Assembly: GCF_963169125.1 (NCBI RefSeq)
Contig: NC_084794.1
Coordinates: forward strand, 90,937,018-91,001,017
From: Humulus lupulus
Taxonomy: Eukaryota > Streptophyta > Magnoliopsida > Rosales > Cannabaceae
DNA: 64,000 nucleotides
Reading direction: 5' to 3'
Below the pieces are notes generated by a model, which saw nothing but the letters and a program-made list of their open reading frames with translations, was not told the origin of the DNA and searched no databases. This document shows positions 35,242-47,204 of the stretch, piece after piece. How positions within the stretch are numbered: the stretch's first letter is position 1; each line of letters opens with the position of its first letter. The position numbers and the translations under genes were made by a program.

Positions 35242-35932
35242 TAGGGGTGTTCGTGGTGCGGTTTTTCTCTAATTTTTTGGACCGAACCGCATATGCGGTT
35301 TGAACAATTTTCCAAACCGCAACCCGCACCGGATAGACCTCAAACCGCATAAATCGAACCGCAAAAATGCGGTGTGGTGTGGTGCGGTATGGGCGGTTTA
35401 TACCTATCGCCAAATAATTTAACAATTAAATATTATAATTAAGACAAATTCATAATAAATCTCATAACCATAGAGTGTTTAACAAAATAATTAAATGTAC
35501 AACAAGCTAATAAACTTTAAGCAAAACAATAAAAATATAACAAACTAATAACAAAGAAAAAATATAATATAAAAATAAATATTATTTTAATTAAGGAGGA
35601 ATATATTTAGATTGAAGTAGAATATGTGTTAGCATCCTATGAAACATTATATTTTTTTCTAGATAATGTGTATATTATATTATACTATATAAATATTTAT
35701 GCATTAACTTTAAATGTAGTAAAATTGAAAAAAATAATATAAAAAAGTTAATATATATAATGGTGCGGTGTGGTTTGAACCGCATTTATAAAATTTAAAA
35801 CCGCAAACCGCACCACACCACGCGATTTGGCAAAAATACAAACCGCAACCGCACCGCGAAGGGTTCTAAACTGCAAATTGCGGTGCGGTGTAGGCGGTTT
35901 GTGCGGTGTGGGTGGTTTTATGAACACCCCTA
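35242..35932. mobile_element. hAT-like MITE with ACCGCA subterminal repeats
   Basis: 691 bp with terminal inverted repeats TAGGGGTGTTC (35242-35252 and, reversed, 35922-35932). The flanking 8-mers ACACCTAG and ACCCCCAG match at six of eight positions, consistent with an aged hAT 8-bp duplication. More than fifteen copies of ACCGCA or TGCGGT crowd the first 160 and last 175 bp, with an AT-rich core and no coding frame. A hAT transposase from elsewhere would be needed to move it. Confidence 0.8.
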
Positions 35933-36224
35933 ACCCCCAGGCCTGCCTGCCAGCCCACCTGCAACCACTCGGACCCGCCTGACGCGCCAGCTGCTGCAGC
36001 TTCTTTTGTGCGCTTCTCAGTCTCCGTGTGAGCCACTTTTAGCAGTCCAAGCCTCCTAGCCACATAAATGCATTAGTCTTCACAATAGTAGTAATGATAA
36101 CACTAAAACTAATATTAATAATAATAATTTTGATTTCTAAATTAGATTTTATAATTAATATTTTAGTTTTCTTTTGTAAACCCCAAATTTAATTTAAATT
36201 GTATTTTAACCCCTTTTGGGACTC

Positions 36225-36232
36225 TATAAATA
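36225..36232 (+). promoter_or_regulatory. TATA box in G1 LTR
   Basis: TATAAATA within 'gggactctataaatagg'. It is the sense-strand equivalent of the 'tatttata' boxes in the minus-oriented relatives (49092-49099 and 54693-54700), which supports a conserved LTR promoter position. Confidence 0.6.
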
Positions 36233-37030
36233 GGAGCTCATTTTAGCTATTTGGTATGTAATTCTTTAGAGTAGAAACACTATAGAAAATTTTTGTCTCA
36301 CTTTTTCTTCTCATATAATCTCTTTAGATTATTGTGAGAATGATGAGCATAATAGGCTAACTCTCCTTGGAGGGTTAGGGATGATCTTATATGCAAAGTG
36401 AATTTATTTGTAACTTTTTATTCATTATGGTTTAATTATTTAAATATTTGATTAATATATGTTTTTTCTCCATCTTCTTCGTGCTACTATCTTTATTTAA
36501 ATTTACTAATTATATATAGAATTAGTCATGCTCTCTCTATATATTTTTAGTAAGAAAAATAATATTGATAGTTAATTTTATGACCAATCTATTGTTGCAT
36601 TATTGCCTATAGATATAGTGTCATTTTTGGGTCTTTCATAAGATTAATATTGTGCTTCAAAGGTAAATAATTTTGTTACTCAAATAGCATTTTGGTGAAA
36701 TATATTCATGTGCTCAATGATAAATCTCCTAAACTAGTTATTTGTATATGTTTTGTTGATTAAAAAGGTCAAACAAATGAACAATGTATGTAGGTGACTC
36801 TTGATACCCTTCTATTTCTCTCTTGATTACATCATATTTTTATTTCACTTATTTAACCATCAAATCTTTAAAAACAAAAATCGCAAATCTCCATCTCCAT
36901 TATTTTTCACTAACTTTTTGTGTCTATTTTTCCACTTATATTGTTTGTTCTTAGTTACCTCCTTGTGGAATTGATCACCCATCTATACTACAACCACCGC
37001 TAGTGGATGTCACATGTTGGGCGCTAATCA

Positions 37031-37331
37031 GGCCCGACTTGAGTTCAAAGTTAACATCTAATGCCGGATATTGAATACATAGAGGTTGATGGTCTAGATT
37101 CGGTGCCGCAAACTCTTTCAACGTCCTTTCCTGAGCCATCTGAGACTTAACTGATGTTTCAGAGTCATAATCATCGTCAGATGGTAATGGTAATGGTATT
37201 TGTATTGGGATTGACTTTCCTTGAAGGTTGAAAAAGTTGATTGTCAGTGATAGTCCTTGAAGAGCGGGCGACGATGTCTTAAGATATTGCTTTATGAGTT
37301 GTAGTCTTTCTTGAGTATCGTCACCAGACAT
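37031..37331 (-). pseudogene. G2 Gag, N-terminal fragment
   Basis: Minus-strand frame starting MSGDDTQERLQLIKQYL and running through LCIQYPALDVNFELKSGLI, a typical N-terminal run of Athila-type Gag. It is cut at 37031 where G1's LTR ends, so G1 was inserted into this gag. About a hundred codons remain open. The rest of G2 would lie left of G1 and is not present between 1 and 7163. Confidence 0.82.
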
Positions 37332-37409
37332 ATACACCTGCAATAAAAAGTTTAAACTAATTAGTATGTAGTTAATTAAATTGAATAATAAAAGACTTAC
37401 AATAGTATA

Positions 37410-37424
37410 GCGATAACGGTGCCA
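37410..37424 (-). promoter_or_regulatory. G2 primer-binding site, diverged tRNA-Asp type
   Basis: The minus strand reads TGGCACCGTTATCGC, which resembles the Athila primer site TGGCGCCGTTGCCGG with substitutions. Position between the LTR end and the Gag start supports the call. Confidence 0.65.
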
Positions 37425-37435
37425 AAAATTTTACA

Positions 37436-38564
37436 TGTGTCGTATGTCGTGTCAAATTTAACGAATTATTTTAATCACTTATACCAGCTACTTCAATATA
37501 GCGGTAAATAAGGGTCGAACCCATGAGGACTATGATTCTAATTATTATTCAAAATAAGAAATAAACAGAAATTAACTGGGGGATTTGGTTTTAAAGAATA
37601 ATAACATAAAATTAAATAACAATTAAAAGAGTAAAGATTAAAGATTAACGATTAACGATTCAAGAACTAAGGAAATTGCAACTTTAAATAAATATTCAAG
37701 TGTTACTCTCCACCTTCGACAATCAATCTATCAACAAAGATAAATAATATTTCCTTATTCCTAATTAAACTATTAACCTCGCAGATAACACTCAAGCAGT
37801 CAATTATCTCAGTTTTCCTATTATAATTAATTAAAGCTAAGCGCTCTTAACTAATCATTTTTACCAAGGAATAAACACATTAAGCATGTGATCTATTTAA
37901 CCTAGGAAAAGCATTGCACTCTATGGAAACAGGTTAATCTAGGCAACAAATTTATTAATCATGCAATTCATTTAACCTATGTTCTATTTTTCATCACAAT
38001 CAAGATACTCGTCACAATACCCTAATTGCAATTTAACACTCTACTTAGAATCTTAAACTATTAGGTGAATAACAATCCTAAGATGATAGTAGAATAATAC
38101 AAAACCCTAATTAGCGGCCATCTAAACAAGATTTTACAAGATCCATGACATTCAAGTAGAAAAATAGAAGCAATTTAATATAAGGGAATAGAAACAATAA
38201 GATTTATCAATGCATTCAAGATCTCATGTCTAGGGTTTTGAAATAACCCCCAACTACAAAGAAAACTACTCGATAATCACATTCATATTCACAAACATAA
38301 ATATTCAATGACAATAAAGAAGTTTTGAAAAGAAAGAAAAACTAGATTGAAGAATGTAGATGATGGTATCTTTTCTTCTCCTCTCCCGCTATAGACTCTA
38401 AAATTCGCAATCCAAAGTTTTTCTAGAAGTTAACCCTAATCCCTTTTATAGCCCCTTAAAAATTACATTTAAAAATCAAAATTTAAGAGAAAATTCTATT
38501 GCTGGTCGCGGGCAGTGATTCATAGTGGTCGCAACCACGGGACTGATATGGGCAAAATACGCGC
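37436..38564 (-). repeat. G2 5' LTR, truncated
   Basis: About 1.13 kb from TGTGTCGTATGTCG next to the primer site to 38564, where S2 begins. It contains a short CpG-rich block 'ggtcgcgggcagtg' / 'ggtcgcaaccacgg' near 38508-38540. The outer end was lost, so no TSD can be read. Confidence 0.7.
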
Positions 38565-40222
38565 TGATTAACACCCAAAACGTGCATCCACTAAGCGGTG
38601 GTTGTAGTGTAGATGGGCGGTCGATTCCACAAGGAGGTAAATAAGAACAAAAGTATTAGTAGAAAAATAAACACAAAAGATTAGTACAAAGTGATGGAAA
38701 TTGAAATGGAGATTTGAGATTTTTTTTGTTGTCTTTTTGATGAAATGATAAAATGAGACAAGTGAAATAAAAATAAGATGTAATCAAGAGTTGAAAAGTA
38801 GAAAGGTTTCAAGAATCATCCATATGCTTATTTAGTTACTTTGTTACTTGATTTACAAAACTACACAACTAAATAGTTCACATCCCAACATTTACTTGGA
38901 AAATCTAACATTAAAGGTCATCTTCTTTTCTAACAAAAGCCCATTTGAGTTATAAAGTTCTTTAATTTAGGAGCACAATATTATTCTTATGAAAAATATA
39001 AAAATGAAAAAATACCCAAGGGAAATAACGTAATAGAAAATTAGACATAAAAGTATGTATCAATATTACTTTTACTAATTAGAAACACATATAAAGAACA
39101 TGACTAATCCAATATATTATTAGCACAAGTAAATAAAGATAACAAAATAAAGATGAGATTGAAAGAACATAAACAACTCAAATACATAATATTAAGAACA
39201 TAGTAAATCAAAGTAGCAAAATAACATCACTAGCATATGGAATCATCCCTAACCTTCCTAGGAAGATTAGGCCATTATGCTAATCATTCTCACAAAATTC
39301 TAAGAAGAAAGTGAGTAGAAATTTTGATATAGTTTCTTTACTCTCCAAAAATTACATACCAAATGTAAAAGAAGAGTCCATATTTATAGAAGAAGAAAAT
39401 GACTAAAAAGAAATTAAACTACAAATGGGGTTTACAAACTAAATCTGAAACATGAATAATAAAATATGATTTTGAAAAATTAAATCTTATTATTAATATT
39501 AACCTAGCTATTTTAGTGAATGGTCATCATGCCCATTTTTCTAAATCAATACAAAATGTGAGCTTTAAAGCTCAAAAAGGAAGGGTCCAATGCCTAAAGT
39601 GCACACAAAATGGGCTAGAAGGTGGGTGGTGGCAGCTGGAGCTTTGACCAAGTTGCGGCCAATAGAAAAATTCCATGTGTCACAGCTGTTAGCAAGGAAA
39701 AAGAAGGCAAGCGGGCAGGGTCAGACGCAGGTCCGGGTCAGGCGAGGCTGCTCACGGGTCAGGCATGGGTCGGTCCGGGCGTGGGGCTGCTCGTGGCGCG
39801 GACAGGTGACAAGTAGGCAGAGCGCCATGGCACGCTGCTGGCAAAGGAGAAGTAGCAAGCCTGGGGCTGCTTTAGGCCGATTCTTGTTAGGTTTGGACCA
39901 CGAAAATGCATTTTTTTTCATTTTTCTTTTTCAGTTTTAATCATTTTAGTTCTTTTGCTTTCCTAAAAACCAAAAATGCAATTTATTTATGAAAATTAAA
40001 CACAAAATAAATTATAATTAATATTTTCCAATAAAAAATATTGCAATAAATTCATAAAAATATTAATTAAAACTTAATTTATTTCGAACTTTAAAACTAA
40101 TAAATTGACATTTTTTAGCACTAATCTCAACCCCCAACCATCTTATTGCTAGTCCCTAGCAATTCAAGCGAAAAAGAAAATCAAACAAAACCATCTAAAC
40201 ATTTTCAAAGTATCAGTAAGAT
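38565..40222 (-). mobile_element. S2: Athila-type LTR plus internal end
   Basis: The LTR (38565-40129) starts TGATTAACACCCAAAACG and ends GCACTAATCTCA on the plus strand. It is followed by the complement of a polypurine tract (ACCCCCAACC, 40130-40139) and about 80 bp of internal sequence like that before G1's LTR. It is therefore the 3' end of a minus-strand element, not a solo LTR. It breaks off near 40222 where T1's LTR sequence starts, with no clear duplication. Confidence 0.8.
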
Positions 40223-40948
40223 TTTCCCAGCTCAATTCTTAAGATTTTCCTTCAACAGCTTCCCCTAAGCCTCCAAGCACAAGAGAGGGAGAGAGAGAAC
40301 GTGAGAGTGAGGGAGTGGGAGCTGAGAAGTGTTCTGATATGTTCTATCCTATTCCTGAAACTTTCTAACTATATCTCTTAACTTAAAGACCAATATGCCC
40401 CTAAAGATAACACAGCCCCTTCATTGCCCATGAGGGCAAAATGGTCATTAGCCTCAATTCCCGCTAATTCCTCGAATCGTCCTAAAAATTCCCACTTAAT
40501 CTCGTCATGCCCAACTAATTACCAAATATTTACCCGTTACTCGATAAATCCCAAATATACATTAAGTTTCTCGAAATACCCCTAGGCTCACCCCGAACCG
40601 GGTATTATACCCTATTGTGACTATTCTGCTAATCCGCTCACTAGGATCGCCTCGAGCTGAATATTGCAATTATATCCACATAATAATGTGGTCTCAATCA
40701 TTTAACGTATATAATCACATTTATGCCCGCTACGGGCCAATATCACAAATATCCCCTTATAAACAAGAACGGGCCCACACGCATATTTAATACTTATAAA
40801 CATGCATATAAATATACTCATATTATCATATAAGTCATGTATGCCACGTAGTCGCGCATTTAATCAATTAATCACACATATATCCAATTATGCCCTCCCG
40901 GCACACTAATCAAGGCACTAGTCTTATTAGCATTTTTGGGACATTACA
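40223..40948 (-). repeat. T1 3' LTR, U3 part
   Basis: The minus strand begins TGTAATGTCCC at 40948 just after the polypurine tract (AGTAGGAGGGGATAGT, plus 40949-40964). 726 bp remain; the rest was lost at the junction with S2. It matches the outer part of the 5' LTR. It reads straight through 'cctaaagataacacagcc', the site that is filled by a solo LTR in the 5' LTR. Confidence 0.87.
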
Positions 40949-40985
40949 ACTATCCCCTCCTACTGAAAAAATTTGTCCTCAAAAT

Positions 40986-42385
40986 TTACCTGAATAATTC
41001 GGGGTATTGACCCCGCATAGCTGACTCTAGCTCCTAGGTCGCTTCCTCGACCCTGCTATTCCTCCACAAGACTTTGGCTAGAGGAATCGTCTTGTTCCTT
41101 AGAACCTTATCCTTCTTATCTAGGATCTGAACTAGTCACTCCTCATACGATAAATCGTTCTGCAGCTCTAGATCCTCATATCCCAAAACATGGGTCGTAT
41201 CTGAGACATACTTCCAAAGCATTGAGATGTGAAACACATTATGAACTCTTGACAATGACGGTGGCAAAGCCAATCTGTAGGCTACCTGCCCGATCCTCTC
41301 CAGGATCTCAAAAGGTCCTACAAATCTAGGGCTCAGCTTGCCCTTTTTCCCAAATCTCCTTACCCCTCGCAATGGCGAAACTCGCAGAAATATGTGGTCC
41401 CCTACCTGGAACTCCACGTCCCTATGCTTAGGATCAGCGTAGCTTTTCTGTCTGCGAAGCGAAGCGAGCATTCGAGCTCGGATCTTCTCAATAGCTTCAT
41501 TAGTCTTCTAACCATCTTCGGCCTCAAATACTTCATCTCCCCCATGTCATACAACATCTTGTATGGAGCTACTCCAATCTTTGATTGATAACTATTGTTG
41601 TATGAGAACTCAATCAACGGGAGGTACTTGCTCCAAGACCCCTCGAAGTCTAGCACACATGCTCTAAGCATGTCCTCCAATATCTGAATTATCCTCTCAG
41701 ACTGCCCATCTGTCTGAGGATGAAAGGATGTACTGAACTTCAACTAAGTTCCCATAGCCTTCTGCAAACCACCCCAAAACTTGGAGATGAATCTAGGATC
41801 CTGGTCCGATACTATAGACTTAGGAACTCCATGGAGATGTACAATCTCCCTCACATCCAACTCCGCATTCTGATCCACAGTATAGGTCGTCCTTACTGGC
41901 AGAAAGTGAGCTGACTTGGTGTACCTGTCTACTATCACCCACACTGAGTCGTGTTGCCCTACCATCCTGAGCAAACCTCCTTCAAAATCCATGGTAATAT
42001 CTTTCCACTTCCACTCGGGAATACCAAAAGGCTATAACAACCCTGCTGGTCGCTGATGTTCAACCTTTATCTGTTGACAAGTTAAACACTTGGCTACGTA
42101 CTCAACCACATCCTTTTTCATCCCAAGCCACCAATACAAAGTCTGTAAATCCTGATACATCTCCGTGGTACCTAGATGGAGTGGGTGTGGTGTAGTATGG
42201 GATTCATCAAGAATCTCTCATCTAATACCCATATCCATTGGAACACATATCCGATCCTTATATCTCAGCAAACTCGTCTCTGAAATGGAATAATCCTTAG
42301 CCACTCCAGCTAGGCCATCCCTCCTAACCTCCTGCAACTGCGTATCACCCATCTAGCCCTCTCTTATCCTCTCCAAGAGGGTAGA
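40986..42385 (-). pseudogene. T1 integrase with chromodomain
   Basis: The minus strand shows remnants of the zinc-binding region (about 42200-42050, CLTCQQIKVEHQRP). The core has the first Asp in MDFEGGL, the second in IVSDQDPRF and Glu in [20 protein letters not shown] frameshift near 41510 leads to [20 protein letters not shown] and SRVHNVFHISML. A C-terminal chromodomain-like region follows (VQILDKKDKVLRNKTIPL, KVLWRNSRVEEAT). Stops include a TAG at 41744 (relatives have Gln), a TGA at 41136 and a TAG in place of the chromodomain Trp at about 41030. The chromodomain steers insertion toward heterochromatin in active relatives. Confidence 0.88.
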
Positions 42386-43890
42386 CTATAAACTAATATT
42401 GGCGAACTGGCCCACTACCAATTCTATTCCCGCTCTGGTCATCTTCTCTGCCAATTCTTTTGATATTTGTTTCGAGCTAAACAATTGTCCTGGGCCCCTC
42501 CGGCTCAAAGCATTTGCCACTGCATTGGCTTTTCGTGGGTGATAAAGGATGCCACACTCATAATCCTTCACCAACTCTAGCCAACATCTTTGTCTCATAT
42601 TTAGGTCTTACTAGGTGAAGAAATACTTCAAACTCTTATGATCGGTGTATATCTCGCACTTCTTTCCACACAAATAATGTCGCCATACTTTTAGTGCGAA
42701 TACTACCGCTGCTAGCTCCAAATCATGGGTAAGGTACCGCTGCTCATATTCCTTCAGTTGCTGTGATGCGTAGACAATACCCTTCCCACTCTACATCAAC
42801 ACACATCCCAATCTCAGTCTCGATTCATTGTAGTACACTACAAACTTGTCCCCATTTGAAGGAAGACTCAGCACCGGAGCAGTAATCAATCGTCGCTTCA
42901 ATTCTTGGAAACTACCCTCGCATTTGTCTGACCATATGAACTTCAGATTCTTCCGCGTTAACTCAATCAATGGTGTGGCAATGTTCAAAATCCCTTCCAT
43001 GAACTGTCTGTAATACCCAGCTAATCCAAGGAAACTCCTAACCTTCAAGGCATTCCTTGGCCTCGGCCAATCCCTAACTACTTCTACCTTGGCCGGATCC
43101 ACCTTAATCCCATCTCCAACGACAATATTTCCAAGGTATGTTACCTCTGGTAACCAGAACTCACACTTCTTAAATTTAGCATACAATCGATGCTCCCTCA
43201 ATCTCTGCATTACCCGTCGGAGATGATGCTCATGCTCTGCCTCTAAACAATAGTATACTAGGATGTCGTTGATGAAGACAATCACAAATTGATCTAAGAA
43301 ATCCTTGAACACCCTATTCATCAGATCCATAAATTTTGTTGGGGTATTGGTCAATCCAAACAACATGACCAAGAACTCATAATGCCCATACCTTGTACAG
43401 AAGGCCATCTTCGGATGTAATGACCCAACTATTTCTAAGACTTAGATCATTAAACCTACTAGACATAACTACTACTTTGAAGAGAACATACATGAGAAAA
43501 ATTCATAACTTTATTGAAAACTTTAAAATAATATTTGTAATACATAAATGAGCTCATTGTTTAAAATAAAACATAACTTTAAATGAAATTGTTTACAAAG
43601 CTAAATGCAGAAAATACATAAAAACGTAATTTTAAGAGACTAAAGAAAATAACGCCGTCCTCGAATCAACACACAGCCCATCCACTCCATTCACCTCACC
43701 ACACATGCCAAGCTTCCAGGAATCCTTCCGCCTTTGTATCTATTTTCCTGCATCAAACTAAAAGTAAAGGAGTGAGCCTAATGCCCAGCAAGGAAAACTA
43801 CTAACAGCATAAAACATATACATAAATTATATCATAACCACATATACCATAAACATACGTCATATAATACTACAATGGCCATTATACTAC

Positions 43891-44010
43891 TTGGGGTTTG
43901 TTAACTAGGCAAGTCATATGCCCAATAGATTTGTGGGGCTTGCTAGCTAAGCAAGTCATATGCCCATAAATTATTGGGGCTTGCTAGCTAGACAAGTCAT
44001 ATGCCCAAGG
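43891..44010 (-). repeat. Three tandem units of about 40-52 bp
   Basis: The units read 'ggggcttgctagctagacaa' plus 'gtcatatgccca', separated by AT-rich spacers, three times in a row with small changes. They lie in the solo LTR at 43416-45274. GCTAGC palindromes are inside the units. Function unknown. Confidence 0.7.
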
Positions 44011-44720
44011 TCTATAAACATACTATACATAATGTTAACATACAACATAAAATAACATAACATATAACATAACATATCATACAACATACAAGATCTATCC
44101 TAACCGGGATTTTTGAGAACAAATGCGGGACTTGGAACACTCCTAAAACCAACAATAAGAATGGTGAGAATTTCTAAAGAGTAAAGAATAAATGTGGGAA
44201 CTAAACCTTCAAAAAGAAACTTACCGAGAAAGATTCTTAAGTTTCAAAAACCTAGTCAAAAACCAATATCAAAAGTTAGGATCTGAATGAAAGGAACTAA
44301 AGAAAAACTAAAGTAGTTTAAAGAACTGGACTTAGAGAATAGAAATACCTTAGTTAGCCTTATGGATTGGTCTAACTTCAATACCGAAATACACTAATCC
44401 TCACTTCCCAAGTATTTAATAAAGCTTAAGAATGGCAAAGCTTTTTCCCAACCCAAGTGTTTATCACTCTATGGAATCACTAGCACCTTGGAGTCTCTGA
44501 TCACAACTTGAAGAGTGAGTGGAAGGGCTGGGTACTAAGTACTATTTATAGAGGTAAGGAGTGAAACTAACCCCATTTTGATTAGAATAAAATAATGATT
44601 TTAAAATGAAAAAGAATTGAATTTTTGTCAATCAGAGGCTGAAGACTCGGTCAAAACATTCAGAGGTAGGTCTAAGTATTCAAGGCTTGATTTTTAAAAA
44701 TTAAAAAAATATAACTTAGG

Positions 44721-44855
44721 GCAATATATCGCCCCTATGTGGCGATATATCGGCTCTGCCCTATTCCCGAGCCTCCGTTCGTACGATCGTGCAATGTCAA
44801 CGTGTTTTCTGTATTCTTCGTCAGGCGATATATCGGTTCCCAGCTGCGATATATC
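44721..44855. repeat. CGATATATCG palindrome cluster
   Basis: Four copies of the word GCGATATATCG or close variants: 'caatatatcgcccc', 'ggcgatatatcggc', 'ggcgatatatcggt' and 'tgcgatatatcagc'. They sit at a place in the LTR comparable to the CpG-rich blocks of the other LTRs. Confidence 0.65.
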
Positions 44856-45770
44856 AGCATACATGAATATTTTAAACACGTAATTGCACTTTTTCAGCAT
44901 AATTAAGGTTGGATAACTACTTTGACTGAGTCAAAATACGACCCTAATAGTTTTTGGTGAATACTAAAGCTTATATTTCCTTATTTTATCATTAAAATAC
45001 TTAATTCCTTAATAATCATGCTTATGACAAGTATCATATTCCTATTGGCTCTATCTAAACCTTAGGTTATAATAAATATTATATTTATGACCAGCAATAT
45101 TAATCAAACCTTATGTTATAATTAATATTCGTAAACTATAGGTTAAACTTATAAAATCCATAACTATTGCTTGGAGTTTCCAACTAAGTCCTGGTTTGAA
45201 CCAAAATCCACGAAATTTAAAATACTACAACTACTACTAACTAGCTAACTAAGTAAACATTCTGGAACTCTACATCGGAATATCCTCGTCCTTGATCCTC
45301 AGCTGGTGATAACCAGATCGAAGATCAATCTTCGAGAATACCGTCTTACCCTGCAACTGAGCGAACAGGTTGTCTATCCTCGGTAATGGGTACTTGTTCT
45401 TGATGGTCAACTTATTCAACTCCCTGTAGTCTATACACATTCTCAAGGTCTCATCCTTCTTCTTCACAAATAAAATTGGAGCGCCCCATGGTGAGAAGCT
45501 AGGTCTGATAAATCCCAAATCTAGTAGCTCCTGCAATTGTATCTTCAACTCCTTTAGCTCTGCCGGAGCCATCTTGTATGGTGCCCTTGACACCGGTTCT
45601 GTACCTGGTGCTAACTCAATGAAAAATTGAATCTCCCTGTACGGCGGCAGTCCCGGTAGGTCCTCAGGAAACATGTCCAAAAACTCACATACCAGTATAG
45701 TCTCTCCTGACCCCACCAACATGACTCTAGTGGTATCCACCACACTAGCTAGAAAACCTATACAACCTCC

Positions 45771-47204
45771 TTATAATAGGTCCCTAGCCCTCAACGTTGA
45801 TATTATAGGAATGCAGGGTCCATGCACAGTACCCACAAAAATAAAGGGGTCCTCACCCTCTGGCTCGAAAGTCACCATCTTTTTCCTACAATCTATAGTG
45901 GCCCCATATCTGACTAGCCAATCCATCCCCAAAATCATGTCAAAATCATCCATACCCAACTCAATCAAATCTACTGATAGTTTCCTGCTATCGACCATCA
46001 CTGGCAGTGCTCTAATCCATCTCCTAGAAATTACCAGTTCCCCTGTAAGCAGTATAGTCCCAAACCCCGCAGTATAATACTCACTAGGCCTACAGAATCT
46101 ATCAATCACTTTACTATAAACAAATGAATGTGTAACACTAGAGTCAATCAATATAGTATATGAAGAGTCAGCGCTAGAAATCTGACTTGTCACTACCGAG
46201 GGACTAGCCTCAGCCTTTGCCTGTGTTAAGGCGAACACTCGAGCTAGAGTCAAGCTGTCCGCCTTCCCTGGTTCCTCTTTCTTTAAAGTCGGGCAATCTT
46301 TCTTGAGGTTTCCAACAACCCCGCACAAGTAACAGGCCTTTGCCTGACATTCACCCAGATGGCGCTTCCTGCATCTAGCACACTCCGAGTAACTCCTCCA
46401 TGTCTCATCGCCTCCCTGGTGGCCACCCTGAACACCCCAGCCCCTCCTATCAGGACCAGTAGTGGTCGAGGTGTCAGGGGTCTTCCTCTTCTAATCACTG
46501 GGGCCTCCGCCCCTACCAGACCCTGTAAGTGGAGGCATTGTCCTACGAACATCCCGTCTCGCAGTGTTCTCCCTCCAAATCTTGTTCTCTGCCTCCTCAG
46601 CAGTGAGGGCCTTCTCAACCGCATGGGCATAAGTTGTCTCCCTAAGTACTGATATGATTTTAACATCTCGAGCTATCATAGCATTAAGCCCTCGAACAAA
46701 CCGGTCCTGCCTAGCTAGATTTGTAGGCATTAGATCAAGTGCAAATTTCGCTAGCCTATCAAATTTCAGGGCATATTGAGTAACTGTCATGCTGCCCTGT
46801 ACCAACCCAGTGAACTCATTCACCTTTGTTGCCCTGACAGCAATGTTGTAATATTTCTGGTTAAACAAATCTCTAAACTCATTCCAACTTAAAGTAGAAA
46901 TGTCTCGAGTCTAGGATGCCACCTCCCACCAAAAGTGGGCATCCTCTCTAAGCATATAGGTGGCACAGGCCACCCTGTCATTACCTTCCACCCTCATAAA
47001 ATCCAGGATGGAGGTAATCATACTCATCCACTATTTAGCCTTAAGTGGATCTGGTCCTCCCTCAAAGATTGGAGGATGTTGTCTCCTAAATCTTTCATAA
47101 AATGGCTCCCACCTGTTCCCAATCTCAAGCGGTTGTACAACTAGTGCCACAGCAAGTGGCAAGTTAAGTCCAGCACTCCCTGGCGGTGCCTGCTGCCTCA
47201 AAAG
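45771..47204 (-). pseudogene. T1 Gag and protease
   Basis: One reading frame with stop codons. Gag domain: FRRQHPPIFEGGPDPLK (about 47090), then after TAGs at 47031 and about 46914 the frame 46868-46491 (NQKYYNIAVRATKVNEF, MTVTQYALKFDRLAKFALDL). A further stop at 46491 is followed in the same frame by the knuckle CYLCGVVGNLKKDC, where the usual His is Asn. Protease: TILIDSSVTHSFV in place of DSGATHSF, then DFDMILGMDWL. A TAA at 45771 separates it from reverse transcriptase, again in the same frame. The start of gag lies beyond the solo LTR (47831-47960, HQLLADIQARLQ), with a one-base shift at the join. Confidence 0.88.

Larger units (their letters stand above)
34855..37030 (+). repeat. G1 3' LTR
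   Basis: Starts TGATTAGTACTCAAAAATG right after the polypurine tract and ends GGGCGCTAATCA. It is the plus-oriented relative of S1, S2 and the LARD LTRs, sharing the end words 'cctccttgtggaat' and 'accaccgct'. A hAT-like MITE (35242-35932) is inserted. Without it the LTR is about 1.5 kb. G1 was inserted into the gag of G2, which resumes at 37031. Confidence 0.87.
43416..45274 (-). mobile_element. Solo LTR in T1 reverse transcriptase, TSD TCGGA
   Basis: A 1859-bp LTR reads TGTAATGACCC at one end and GGAACTCTACA at the other on the plus strand, with perfect TCGGA duplications (43411-43415 and 45275-45279). The sense direction is taken as minus because 'cctgcatcaaac..agcccagcaaggaaaac'-like words match the orientation of other Tekay-like LTRs. 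It contains three tandem units of about 50 bp and a cluster of CGATATATCG words. No genes are inside. Confidence 0.87.
42386..45743 (-). pseudogene. T1 reverse transcriptase and RNase H, split
   Basis: The first part (45743-45270) carries [37 protein letters not shown] and [20 protein letters not shown]. It is cut by a solo LTR (43416-45274). The second part (43410-42791) continues in the matching frame with [19 protein letters not shown] and the catalytic box [11 protein letters not shown]. Relatives have FIDD there, so one catalytic Asp is Asn. RNase H begins with [11 protein letters not shown] where relatives have DAS, runs on past a TAG at 42791 and ends [16 protein letters not shown]. 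Two more stops (TAG and TAA) lie at 42608-42613. Confidence 0.9.

Noticed and set aside
34976..35425. 149-codon minus-strand frame with Gly/Arg-rich part
   Set aside because: It runs from the G1 LTR through the end of the hAT-like MITE, two unrelated pieces of DNA, so it is a chance frame in GC-rich sequence.
44694..44900. 68-codon frame near the CGATATATCG cluster
   Set aside because: Short frame in a solo LTR with no domain and no reason to be translated.
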